Shown: positions 24,704-33,339 of the stretch, piece after piece
Layout of the letters: the number at the start of each line of letters is the position of its first letter
How positions within the stretch are numbered: position 1 is the stretch's first letter
Source: Gammaproteobacteria bacterium
GTDB taxonomy: Bacteria; Pseudomonadota; Gammaproteobacteria; Steroidobacterales; Woeseiaceae
Assembly (NCBI GenBank): GCA_024639825.1
Contig: JAHEGH010000024.1
Location: 1-40,635 of the forward strand
DNA length: 40,635 nucleotides
Direction: 5' to 3'
Position numbers and translations under genes: made by a program
The notes under the pieces: generated by a model
What the model was told of the DNA's origin: nothing
Seen by the model: only the letters and a program-made list of their open reading frames with translations
Database searches by the model: none

Positions 24704-26806
24704 AATCGTGTTGTCACCAAATCGGTAACGGATGCCAATGCCCACGGCGTAGACATCATAGTCATACGGTTGTGCGCCCAGTGTCAGCACGGTTGGCAAG
24801 GTTGTTTGTGATACCAGCGCCCAATCCTTGAGATCGAAACGTTCGTACCGCAAATGGAACGTGCCCTGGAGGCGGTCCGAGAACTCGTAGCTAGATTTGA
24901 CATGTGCGGAGTCCAGCGTTGATTCGAGCGTTGGCAGGGTACTTGGTCCACCGCTCAGACTGTCGAGCGCAATGCGGGTCTTGCCCGTGCCGCGGTTGTA
25001 GTCGAACGAGAAGTCGAACTTGCTGTCACTCGGGCGCCAGGTCATGCCGACACCCGTGTGGTCGAAGTCGTCCTCATGGAACGCACTCCAGTCCCAGAAA
25101 CCGAATTGCTCGGCGCCGGTCTGGTGTGCATCGATCCTGTCCTGGCCGAAGACCAGGTAAACCGAAGCACTCTCGGATACAGCCCAGCTGATGTCAGCCG
25201 TAGCGCGGAATTCCTCGGCACCGTTCAGACCCACCAGCGATTCCTTGTAGTCGTCGTCAGCAAAAAGTGCGGACACACTGAAGGAAACGGGCAGTTCGAG
25301 TGGGCTGATGGCGGCAACGACTTCACCGAATTCGCGATAGCGATAGGCAAGATTGTATTTGCGCATCAGCGGGTTCTGTCCGAGGTCGGCCGCGATCGTG
25401 TCGTTGTAGCGATCAATGCCGCGCTGCGATGCGCCGCCCTTGGCACGAATGTCGAGCCACGCCGCCGGCTGCCACCGAACCTGTCCCCAGCCCAGATCGG
25501 TCGTCTGTTCCGCAACCTCCTGGTAGTCGCGGTTCATTTCCTTGCGTTCATAGCCAGCCGAGAGGCGCCACTTCCGGGATAGCGTGTACTCGCCGCTAAC
25601 GATCGTATGCATTCGGTCGTAGCTGTACGGCACATTCTGTTCGATTTCGCCCGAGGGTATGGCATCGACAATGACCCGCTCCCAGTCGGAAATGGGCGTC
25701 TTGTTGTCACGCTCATCGTAGCGGTACGCAAACTTTACCCGCAGCTTGTCGAGTGGTCGCGAGGTCACCGTGAGCCCGTAGTTGAACGTGTCGACCTCGG
25801 CATCCAGCGAGCCGCGAGGCAACGCTGACGTGACGACGTTAGGGTTGATCGTGTATGGCAGAAAGGCGGCGTTCTGTTCGCCGCGTCCGGATGCGGCGAG
25901 GAAGGCGATCACCGTGTTACCGGCCGCAATGCGGTATTTACCCGACAGCGAAACCTGGGAGAAGTCATTGTCAGGTTCGCGCGCTGCCCGCAGCGAAGTC
26001 CCGCCCGGCGCTGTGAGGAACGGTGTCTCCCAGGTCAGCGAAGGATTCTGATTCGTAAAGAACGAGCCATAGTAGGCGAGGGTAAGGCTGACTGCGTCGG
26101 AGCGGTACTGCACGCCCGCGTCAATCTGGTCTGTTTCGTAATCGATCCAGCGCGGGAGGAACGCGGCTTGCGTGTAACTGCCGGCGCTCGTGATATCGAC
26201 GCCGTCGCGGGTCTGGCGGCGGAAATCGGCAAACACTCGGAATGCATCACCCGGTTGCCAGTCTGCGCCGATATCGACGATCTGGCGATCGGTGCCGACC
26301 ATGCGCTGTTGCAGCGACGAGGAAAGCTGTGTCATCTGGCCCGTCGTGCTCGCCGGGACCCAGCTACCCGGCAACGTCAATGTGTCGCCTGACGTCGGAT
26401 TGAAAACCGTGCTGGTTGTATCGAAGCGCCGATAGGGCAGGTCGCGATAGCCAAGATTGAAGCCGAAGACACCTTGTTTGCCCGTCTCGATTTTGACCAC
26501 GCGCGAATCAAGGCCAAGATCTTCGACATACCAGTCGACCCGGTAGCCTTCATTGGCATAGCGTCCCTGGCCGTTGACGTCGGCATACGTGCCTTTCTCG
26601 TCGTGGCCGGTGTAGTTTCCAAAACGTACGGCATCGTCACTGACATTGGTCGCGCCGGCGTCGATTTCAGCGCGATAGCCCTGGTCGAACGGGCAGGATT
26701 CACACGCCCATTCGCTGGTATCGACCTGCGCCAGGCTCACCGCCGGTACGAGGAAGACCAGTGGGGCGACCAGTGTGCGACCTGATTTCATTATTTGTTT
26801 CAACAT
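24689..26806 (-). CDS. mtrB: MtrB/PioB-family outer-membrane beta-barrel of a cytochrome conduit
   Basis: A 705-residue protein with a signal peptide (TLVAPLVFLVPAVSLA) and an N-terminal CxxC (WACESCPFD), a known feature of MtrB-type porins. Many alternating amphipathic strands follow, and the C-terminus is a barrel strand ending VYAVGIGIRYRF plus a short tail. In the family, the barrel inserts the decahaem MtrA through the outer membrane and docks MtrC outside. AGGAG overlaps the mtrA stop 9 nt upstream, so it is translationally linked to mtrA (gap 12 bp). Together with the mtrC and mtrA genes this is a complete mtrCAB set. Confidence 0.93.
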   Translation of the reverse strand: MLKQIMKSGRTLVAPLVFLVPAVSLAQVDTSEWACESCPFDQGYRAEIDAGATNVSDDAVRFGNYTGHDEKGTYADVNGQGRYANEGYRVDWYVEDLGLDSRVVKIETGKQGVFGFNLGYRDLPYRRFDTTSTVFNPTSGDTLTLPGSWVPASTTGQMTQLSSSLQQRMVGTDRQIVDIGADWQPGDAFRVFADFRRQTRDGVDITSAGSYTQAAFLPRWIDYETDQIDAGVQYRSDAVSLTLAYYGSFFTNQNPSLTWETPFLTAPGGTSLRAAREPDNDFSQVSLSGKYRIAAGNTVIAFLAASGRGEQNAAFLPYTINPNVVTSALPRGSLDAEVDTFNYGLTVTSRPLDKLRVKFAYRYDERDNKTPISDWERVIVDAIPSGEIEQNVPYSYDRMHTIVSGEYTLSRKWRLSAGYERKEMNRDYQEVAEQTTDLGWGQVRWQPAAWLDIRAKGGASQRGIDRYNDTIAADLGQNPLMRKYNLAYRYREFGEVVAAISPLELPVSFSVSALFADDDYKESLVGLNGAEEFRATADISWAVSESASVYLVFGQDRIDAHQTGAEQFGFWDWSAFHEDDFDHTGVGMTWRPSDSKFDFSFDYNRGTGKTRIALDSLSGGPSTLPTLESTLDSAHVKSSYEFSDRLQGTFHLRYERFDLKDWALVSQTTLPTVLTLGAQPYDYDVYAVGIGIRYRFGDNTISLAD

Positions 26807-26818
26807 CGCTGCAGGCTC

Positions 26819-27781
26819 CTATCGCATCAGCTTTGAGCCGGACGGGTGGTTGGACCCGTGGACCTGGTCGTGGCAGTTCAGGCAGGACTGTCCCAGGAGG
26901 AGCTCCGAAGGCATGTTGTCCGCCAGCCCTCTGGCATCCTGTGGAAGGCTCGGATGTCCGTCCTGCGAATGGCAGCTCTGGCACAACATCGGAGCGCGCA
27001 TGGTCAGCATGCCTGGCTGCGTCGAACCATGTGGGTTGTGGCAGTTGTTGCAGTCCTCGGTAGCCGGTGCGTGTTCCCAAAGATAGGGGCCACGCAGCTC
27101 GGCGTGACAGTCGTAGCAGGTGCCGTTCACGCTGTTGCCCGCCAACAGGCGTTCAGGTGTGTCGCCGTGAGGACTGTGGCAGCTGGTGCACGCCATCTTG
27201 CCTTGCCGCACCGGGTGGGCGTAAGGCTTCATTGCCTGGGTGCGTTGCTGCTGGTGACAGTCGAAGCAAACTTCGGCCTGCGTGGATGTCGCCAGTACCG
27301 GGTCGCGCTCGGCATGCATCGTGTGGCAGTCAGCACAGGCAATAGTATCGTCGTCGTGCGAGCTGCCATGCCAGGCGAATCCCGTGTCGGGCGAGTGACA
27401 TTCGATGCAGTAGGCGTTCTGGCCGGCGATTGAAGTCGTCGACATCGAACCGAAGGCCGGAATTGGCGGACGTTCCTGGCCGCGCCTTACCCGTCCGGCG
27501 TGATCGCCCGCCGGGCCATGGCAGGCCTCGCATTGCAGCTGGCCATGCCCGAAGGGGGAGTCGGGATCCTGTGGCATGGCGTGCTTGGTGCGAAAGATTG
27601 CGAGCACCGTCTGGTCGTCATGACACTGGAAACACGTATCGGCACCCTTGCGGCTGTAGTCGGGGAGTTCGGCCCCGTCGCCAGCTGCCTGGGCATGGGT
27701 GACCCCGGGCAGGGCGATGGCCACCAGGGCCATCGCCACTACCGCGGTTTGTCTTACAGTCATTTTCATGAGCATCAGCAT
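26819..27781 (-). CDS. mtrA: MtrA/DmsE-family decahaem cytochrome c
   Basis: The start is ATG 27781, although ATGs at 27775 and 27769 are also possible (reads MLMLMKMTVRQT); a longer frame reaches into mtrC. The protein is 320 residues with a signal peptide and exactly ten CXXCH motifs: CFQCH, CEACH, CIECH, CADCH, CFDCH, CTSCH, CYDCH, CNNCH, CQSCH, CLNCH. Repeated SPHG/HNPHGS blocks give distal histidines, as in MtrA and DmsE. It carries electrons through the MtrB barrel between periplasm and the surface cytochrome. It lies 10 bp after mtrC. Confidence 0.95.
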   Translation of the reverse strand: MLMLMKMTVRQTAVVAMALVAIALPGVTHAQAAGDGAELPDYSRKGADTCFQCHDDQTVLAIFRTKHAMPQDPDSPFGHGQLQCEACHGPAGDHAGRVRRGQERPPIPAFGSMSTTSIAGQNAYCIECHSPDTGFAWHGSSHDDDTIACADCHTMHAERDPVLATSTQAEVCFDCHQQQRTQAMKPYAHPVRQGKMACTSCHSPHGDTPERLLAGNSVNGTCYDCHAELRGPYLWEHAPATEDCNNCHNPHGSTQPGMLTMRAPMLCQSCHSQDGHPSLPQDARGLADNMPSELLLGQSCLNCHDQVHGSNHPSGSKLMR

Positions 27782-27791
27782 GTGTCCCAGC

Positions 27792-30056
27792 CTAGTTGAA
27801 CTGGAACTCGCCAACACCGTGCATCTTGGCTGTATCGGCAGTCGCTCCCGGTCCATGGCAAAGCTGGCAGGTCTCGACGCCAGAGGATACGAGGTTACTG
27901 TCCGCATCCTTTGTGGCATTGAAGTCGCCTCCGTTCTGCATCATGTGGTTCGCAGCAAGACTGCTCACGTGGCAGGACGAGCAGACCGCCGAGTTGGGCG
28001 AAATAACGCGATCGTCTGTTGGTGTCGCCGGATCATTCGCATCAACCGTTGTGCCCAGAACATTGGCCGGGTCGACCGGGTAGAAGCCGTTTGCAACGTG
28101 ACAGCCCTCACAGTTGTTCAACTTGCCCGGATAGACGAAGTCGAAGACATGCGCGCTGTTGCCGAAGCCGCAGGCCCCGTAGGGCTGGCCGGTTAAGCTC
28201 GACGCATGCAGGGCGTGGATCATGACCTTCATGTCGATCGGTGCATCGTCAGGCCCGAGTGAGGTCGGGTCGCTGCAAGGCGCATTCCTGCGATTGATGT
28301 CCGTTACGTTCGGTGCGTGGCAGGTTACACAGACTTCGATATTGTCTGTCCGGTTGTTGCCGTGCATCGAGAGCTGGTTATGGCAGTCGTCGCATTTGTC
28401 GATATCGACAACGTTGCGACGCGTAACGAGCGGGTTTGCACCAATTGCGGCATAGCCAACCGCGTTGGTGACGGCGATTCTTTCGAGCGATCCGTCGATG
28501 TCCACCGCTGGGTGACCGTCAATTGTCACGGCCAGCGAGCCGCCCGCATTCACGGGTATGGCGGTCGATGACGTAACGCTGAATACCCCTGCCTGACCGG
28601 CAACCGCCACTGGGGCGCCGCCAGAGCATGGAATCGCGCTGATTGAAACAGGCAGGCCAGGCGTTCCTGCGCCATTGTTATGGTAGTCCGTGGTATCCCA
28701 TGCAATGCCAACTGCCAGGCGCGACGGTCCGCAGGTCGTCCACTCCGGTGCGGTCAGCAGGTCCCAGGGAACGCCTGTGACCGGGTTGTTGACACGGTAC
28801 TGGATTGTCGGGGTGTCGCCCACGTTGGTATCGAGGATATCGACGATTTCGAACTCGAATTCCTGCTGTGCGAGCACTGCTGGAATCTGGTGTACGACAG
28901 ACACCTGGTAGTCGCCGTTGAACGCTGTCGACCCGTCGCCGTGGCAAACGACACAGTCGGTGTCATCCAGGAACGTAAAGCCGCCCGGGTGCAAGAGGTT
29001 CGGATCGTTCTGAGAGCCGTCCCAGTCGACCCAGTCGTGGCACGAGCCACACGCGTCGCGATTCTGAACCAGGCGCCAATTGCTGGCCTGCGGAACCGTC
29101 ACGTCGGACTCCTGATGGCAGGTCTGGCAATTACGAACGTCCTGCGGGAAAACGATGTTCGAGTAGTCGATCGTATTGTTGCCATAGCCAACGATGAAGT
29201 AACCGTAGCTCAGGTTTTCGCCGTAGTGGATCTTGTGGATCATGCGTTTCATGTCGACAGTGCCACCCCAGGGCTCGGCGGCAGTGTCGCCGTCGATCGA
29301 GTACGGGTTATGGCAGGTGACGCAGTACTCGACGTCGAATCGAGCTTCACCATGGAAGGCCAGATTGTCGTGGCACGCATTACACGTTGCGGTGTTCACT
29401 ATCAGGCGCGTGTCGATAGGGCTGCCGCCAGCCGGGACAAAATCATACGGTGAATTATTGGCGGGAATATCTACGCCGAGAACACGGGATGTCCGGATCT
29501 CGAGGCCAAGACGGTGGGTCTTGGCGGTGTCGAAGGTCGGGCCCGCGGGATAGTCGGTCAGGGCATTCGCAAATACATAGGTATAAGTGCCGTCGCCATT
29601 GTCGGTAAATGTTCCCGTTGTGCCGGATTCTGTGGTGGCCTGCGCATTGGCAATGCCGCCGCTGTCGCGGGTTACGTAGGACTGCCATTCACTGGAACCG
29701 CCGTCCTGACCCGGTGTCAGCTGCGCCAGCGTGAAGCTGATCGCATTGGCCGGGAGATCTTTCAGCCCAAAATCCAGATCGTCAGACAGGCGCAGGGTGA
29801 CCGTTGGCGCGCCGCCGCCTGCAGGTACAGTAACGTCCTGAACCTCGGCGTTGATCTTCTCTGCCGCGTCGACAGGAATCGCGGTGCCTGATGACGAGCC
29901 CGGAGGGCCTGATGAGCCAGGGGTGCCGGGAGGACCTGCGGTGCCTGGAGGACCGGCGGGTCCGGCCGGGCCTGTGGAGCCGTCGCATGCGAAGAGCAGG
30001 GCGCTGGCGAGCAGCAGGCCTACCAATCCTGTATTGCGGCTGAGTGAGCGTCTCAT
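27792..30056 (-). CDS. mtrC: OmcA/MtrC-family surface decahaem lipoprotein cytochrome
   Basis: A 754-residue protein with a lipoprotein signal (lipobox LLFAC, Cys24). Residues 29-52 are a collagen-like Gly-Pro-rich run (GPAGPAGPPGT...). A beta domain follows (about 60-210), then a pentahaem group (CNACH, CVTCH, CQTCH, CGSCH, CVVCH), a second beta domain, and a second pentahaem group (CDDCH, CVTCH, CEGCH, CSSCH, CQLCH). That is ten haems in the usual MtrC/OmcA two-plus-two layout. It is exported to the cell surface, where it exchanges electrons with minerals, electrodes or flavins. AGGGG lies 7 nt upstream. It is first gene of mtrCAB, divergent from a c4-like cytochrome. Confidence 0.95.
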   Translation of the reverse strand: MRRSLSRNTGLVGLLLASALLFACDGSTGPAGPAGPPGTAGPPGTPGSSGPPGSSSGTAIPVDAAEKINAEVQDVTVPAGGGAPTVTLRLSDDLDFGLKDLPANAISFTLAQLTPGQDGGSSEWQSYVTRDSGGIANAQATTESGTTGTFTDNGDGTYTYVFANALTDYPAGPTFDTAKTHRLGLEIRTSRVLGVDIPANNSPYDFVPAGGSPIDTRLIVNTATCNACHDNLAFHGEARFDVEYCVTCHNPYSIDGDTAAEPWGGTVDMKRMIHKIHYGENLSYGYFIVGYGNNTIDYSNIVFPQDVRNCQTCHQESDVTVPQASNWRLVQNRDACGSCHDWVDWDGSQNDPNLLHPGGFTFLDDTDCVVCHGDGSTAFNGDYQVSVVHQIPAVLAQQEFEFEIVDILDTNVGDTPTIQYRVNNPVTGVPWDLLTAPEWTTCGPSRLAVGIAWDTTDYHNNGAGTPGLPVSISAIPCSGGAPVAVAGQAGVFSVTSSTAIPVNAGGSLAVTIDGHPAVDIDGSLERIAVTNAVGYAAIGANPLVTRRNVVDIDKCDDCHNQLSMHGNNRTDNIEVCVTCHAPNVTDINRRNAPCSDPTSLGPDDAPIDMKVMIHALHASSLTGQPYGACGFGNSAHVFDFVYPGKLNNCEGCHVANGFYPVDPANVLGTTVDANDPATPTDDRVISPNSAVCSSCHVSSLAANHMMQNGGDFNATKDADSNLVSSGVETCQLCHGPGATADTAKMHGVGEFQFN

Positions 30057-30169
30057 GTCATACCCCTTGAACTTGTTGTTTTTGCCTGAAATCTTACGGG
30101 ATGTACCTTACCGTTCACGGCGCATTCAGGAACGGTGTTGTGTAATGTTCTTTCTAGGCAATTTGGACT

Positions 30170-30210
30170 GATTCTTGAATCGCGTAAAGTACCTATGGAT
30201 TCTCGGAATC
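30170..30210. promoter_or_regulatory. Paired inverted repeats between mtrC and the c4-like cytochrome gene
   Basis: GATTC-TT-GAATC (30170-30181) and GATTC-TCG-GAATC (30198-30210) lie about 28 bp apart centre to centre, close to three helical turns. A weak possible plus-strand promoter (TTGGAC at 30163, TAAAGT at 30185, 16-bp spacer) would place one repeat inside the promoter and the other just downstream. This looks like a two-site operator for a shared regulator of the divergent mtr and cytochrome genes. No regulator is encoded nearby. Confidence 0.45.
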
Positions 30211-30281
30211 TAGCAGGACGACATCGGTTGCGATGCATGTATTATTACCGCGCGCCCAACCGGGCATTAAGGAGACCGCAA

Positions 30282-30890
30282 ATGAAACGCCTTTTTTTCT
30301 TTGTTTTATCAGTACTTACGCTTGGTATACCGGCGCTTGCAGCGGCGGATATCGATGCTTTGATGGAAAATTGCAACGGTTGCCATGGCGATAACGGCGT
30401 GAGCCAGTCGAGCGACGTACCGACGATCGCGGGCATTCCAGAATTTGTGCATGTGGATGCGCTGTTTGTTTACCAGGATGAGGCGCGCCCGTGCGCAGAA
30501 TCGGAGTATCGCCACGGCGATACGAGTCGCCCTGCCACAACGATGTGCGCTGTGGCCGCAGACCTTAGTGAAGACGATATCGATGAGCTCGCCGCGGCCT
30601 ATTCCGCGCTGCCGTACGTTAAGGCGACGCAGGAATTCGATGCCGCCAAGGCTGCTGCCGGTAAGGCACTGCATGACGAGCATTGCGACCGCTGCCACTC
30701 CGAAGCCGGCACTAACCCGGAAGACGAAGCCAGCATGCTGGGCGGCCAGCAGATGGGCTACCTGCGCGATACTTTCGCTGCCTACGGCGATGGTTCACGT
30801 GAACAGCCGGGCAAGATGAAAGAGAAGCTGGACGCTCTGTCTGCCGACGATGTAGACGCACTTGTCCATTTTTACGGCAGCATTCAATGA
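30282..30890 (+). CDS. Dihaem cytochrome c, c4-like, periplasmic
   Basis: The start is ATG 30282, set by AAGGAGA at 30269-30275; a longer frame to 30135 is not supported. The 202-residue protein has a signal peptide (cleavage after LALAA) and two haem sites, CNGCH at 31-35 and CDRCH. Two extra cysteines between them (ARPC...TMC) match those of the paralogue at 13838-14431, as does the C-terminus (MKEKLDALSADDVDALVHFYGS). As a soluble periplasmic carrier divergent from mtrCAB, it is the likely link between MtrA and inner-membrane cytochromes. It overlaps the next gene by 4 nt (ATGA). Confidence 0.9.
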   Translation: MKRLFFFVLSVLTLGIPALAAADIDALMENCNGCHGDNGVSQSSDVPTIAGIPEFVHVDALFVYQDEARPCAESEYRHGDTSRPATTMCAVAADLSEDDIDELAAAYSALPYVKATQEFDAAKAAAGKALHDEHCDRCHSEAGTNPEDEASMLGGQQMGYLRDTFAAYGDGSREQPGKMKEKLDALSADDVDALVHFYGSIQ

Positions 30891-31258
30891 GTTTAGTGAC
30901 GGCCGCCGGTGGTGACACCGGCGGTTTGTTCGCTGCTATTGATGCAAAAGATGGTGCAGCGTTCGTTGCGTACCTGACAGAAAATGCCATCTTTCGATTC
31001 GGCTCTGCTCCGCCGGTGCAGGGCCGTGATGCTATCCAGGCTGCGGTCGAAGGTTTCTTCGCGACGATCGCGGGTTGCTCGCACAGCGTCGACAACAAGC
31101 TGCGTCAGGGCGATACGGTGGTGTGCGAGGGTATCGTGACCTACACACGGCATGACGGGTCTGAGATCGAGCTACCGTTCACTGATGTCTTCGAATACGA
31201 AGGCATCCTGATTGCGCACTACAAAATCTATATGGATGTCGCGCCGTTATACGCGTGA
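30887..31258 (+). CDS. SnoaL/NTF2-like small protein
   Basis: A 123-residue protein with the cone-fold pattern of the nuclear-transport-factor-2/SnoaL superfamily: AIDAKDGAAFVAYLTENAIFRFG, then GRDAIQAAVEGFF, and strands ending LPFTDVFEYEGILIAHYKIYMD. No signal peptide and no clear catalytic residues are visible. The ATG overlaps the preceding cytochrome stop, so it is translationally coupled to an electron carrier, an unusual pairing. The role may be ligand binding or a small hydratase/isomerase activity; it cannot be decided here. Confidence 0.75.
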   Translation: MSLVTAAGGDTGGLFAAIDAKDGAAFVAYLTENAIFRFGSAPPVQGRDAIQAAVEGFFATIAGCSHSVDNKLRQGDTVVCEGIVTYTRHDGSEIELPFTDVFEYEGILIAHYKIYMDVAPLYA

Positions 31259-31362
31259 CAAGCTCAGGAACCTGTTAGCGAAAGGGCCCTAGCGGAAAAC
31301 CCTGATAGCAGTCTCTCATTGCGCTGGGATACTAGCAGCGCAGCTTTCAGGGAATCCGAAAA

Positions 31363-33306
31363 ATGAGTACGCCCGTTCGTTTCGCCAGCCTGCCGATTGC
31401 AGCACTGGCACTGTTCATTCTGGTCTCAAATCCGGCAAACGCGCAGGAGATCGACTGCAGCACATGCCATGAGGCGGTGTCCTTCACGTCAACGGCGCAT
31501 CCGGATGTCAAGTGCCAGGAGTGCCATACGAATGTCACGGTGGAGCATAAGGATGCCGACCTTGAGCCGCTGACCGACGAAGGCAGCTGCGGCGAGTGCC
31601 ACGGCAGCGTGCTGCGTGCGACAGGGCGCAGCGTTCATGGGGGTGAGGCGGGTTGCACTGACTGTCACGGCGCTCCCCATGCCATTCACGAAGTCGCAGA
31701 CCGCGCGTCCGCCGTGTCCCCGGTCAACCAGATCCAGAGCTGCGGCGCCTGCCATGATGAGCCAGCAGCGCTGATCGACGGTTACCTGACGAGCGAACAC
31801 GGCAAGGCTTTGCTGCTGTCCGGGCTGAACAATGCGCCGGGATGCAGTAGTTGCCACGGCTCGCATCGCATCCTTGCGGTCGATAAGAACAAGGCGCCGA
31901 CTGCCCACCAGAACTCGCCCGAAATGTGTGGAGCCTGTCATGGTCTGCTCCTCGACGACTGGAAGAGCCAGAGTGCTCACGGCATGGCCTGGCAGGCTGG
32001 CGAGGAAGGACCGGTGTGCGTCGATTGCCATTCATCGCACATGATCGGTGATCCCACCACCTACAATGCGCGACACGACTCCGCCGCTAAATGCGGAGGC
32101 TGCCACGAGAAATACCTGAGTTCATTCCGTGACAGCTTCCACGGCAAGGCGCTGCACCTCGGACTATCCGAGGGCGCGACCTGCGCAGACTGCCACACAC
32201 CGCACAAGAACGTCATGGCCGATGATCCGGCTTCCAGCGTGCATCCCGATAATGTGCTGAAGACCTGCGGCAAGTGCCATGAAAATATTACGCCGTCGTT
32301 TGCGACGTTTGACCCGCATAACGACCCGACGGACCCTGAGGACAATTTCAAGGTGTACGTCATCTGGGTCTTCATGACGAGTCTGCTCATCGGCGTATTC
32401 GCCTTCTTCGGCATACACGACCTGCTATGGCTGCAACGTTCGTTGGTTGGCGTCATGCGCGGTGAGTTTGATGAGGAACGCCGCGGTGCAAGTGGTAAGT
32501 ATGTTCGGCGCTTCCGTCGCAAGAACATGCGCATGCACGTTGTCATTATTACGACGTTTATGTTGCTTGCGTTGACCGGTTTGCCGCTCAAGTTCAATGG
32601 GGCACCATGGGCACAGACCCTGGTGGATGTTCTGGGTGGCATTGACTCGACGCGGTTTATTCACCGTGTCGCTGCAGTCGGTACGTTCGGCTACATGATC
32701 GCGCACATCCTCGACGTATTTATTCGCGCTTTCATCCGCGGTGAACGCGGTATGTTCTGGGGTCCCAACTCGATGACGCCACAACCAAAAGATGTCTCTG
32801 ACTTCTTTGGCAACATCAAGTACTTCCTGTACATGGGAGAGCGGCCTCCTGGCGATCGTTGGACTTACTTTGAGAAATTCGATTACCTGGCGGTGTTCTG
32901 GGGTGTCATGATCATTGGCTTGTCAGGACTGTTCCTATGGCTGCCGGACTTCTTCACGAGCTTCCTGCCAGGTTGGACACTAAATGCGGCGCAGGTCATT
33001 CATAGCGACGAAGCGCTTCTGGCGACCGGCTTCATCTTTGTGTTCCACTTCTTCCACACGCACCTGCGGCCCGAGAGCTTCCCGATGGATCTCGTCGTGT
33101 TTACTGGCAAGATGTCGCTTGAGCGCTTCATGTCAGAACGTCCGCTCGAATACCAGCGTCTGGTGGACAATGGTGAGCTTGAGGACTACCTGGTCGAGGC
33201 ACCGAACCCGAGGCAGAGGCGAGACGCCTATCTATTCGGTTCGTTATTCCTCGTCCTTGGTATCATGCTTGCTGGATTCATGATCTGGGCGTTGTTGACG
33301 CACTGA
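31363..33306 (+). CDS. Fused multihaem c / dihaem b-type cytochrome, CbcL-like quinone oxidoreductase
   Basis: A 647-residue protein with signal peptide (cleavage near NANA, residue 27). Residues 31-310 hold 11 CXXCH sites (CSTCH to CGKCH). The C-terminal half has about five transmembrane helices (near 331-350, 390-410, 436-455, 508-528, 548-566, with a last one at 624-644) and candidate haem b histidines H392, H434, H448, H547, H562 and H565, resembling the HydC/FdnI cytochrome b family. Geobacter CbcL has the same fusion of periplasmic multihaem and b-type membrane domain and reduces or oxidises quinone for extracellular electron transfer. It heads the operon with the NapC-like gene and frdCAB (33 bp to the next). 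Confidence 0.85.
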   Translation: MSTPVRFASLPIAALALFILVSNPANAQEIDCSTCHEAVSFTSTAHPDVKCQECHTNVTVEHKDADLEPLTDEGSCGECHGSVLRATGRSVHGGEAGCTDCHGAPHAIHEVADRASAVSPVNQIQSCGACHDEPAALIDGYLTSEHGKALLLSGLNNAPGCSSCHGSHRILAVDKNKAPTAHQNSPEMCGACHGLLLDDWKSQSAHGMAWQAGEEGPVCVDCHSSHMIGDPTTYNARHDSAAKCGGCHEKYLSSFRDSFHGKALHLGLSEGATCADCHTPHKNVMADDPASSVHPDNVLKTCGKCHENITPSFATFDPHNDPTDPEDNFKVYVIWVFMTSLLIGVFAFFGIHDLLWLQRSLVGVMRGEFDEERRGASGKYVRRFRRKNMRMHVVIITTFMLLALTGLPLKFNGAPWAQTLVDVLGGIDSTRFIHRVAAVGTFGYMIAHILDVFIRAFIRGERGMFWGPNSMTPQPKDVSDFFGNIKYFLYMGERPPGDRWTYFEKFDYLAVFWGVMIIGLSGLFLWLPDFFTSFLPGWTLNAAQVIHSDEALLATGFIFVFHFFHTHLRPESFPMDLVVFTGKMSLERFMSERPLEYQRLVDNGELEDYLVEAPNPRQRRDAYLFGSLFLVLGIMLAGFMIWALLTH

Positions 33307-33339
33307 TGCGTGACAATAAAAAAATGACGGGGGAATAGT

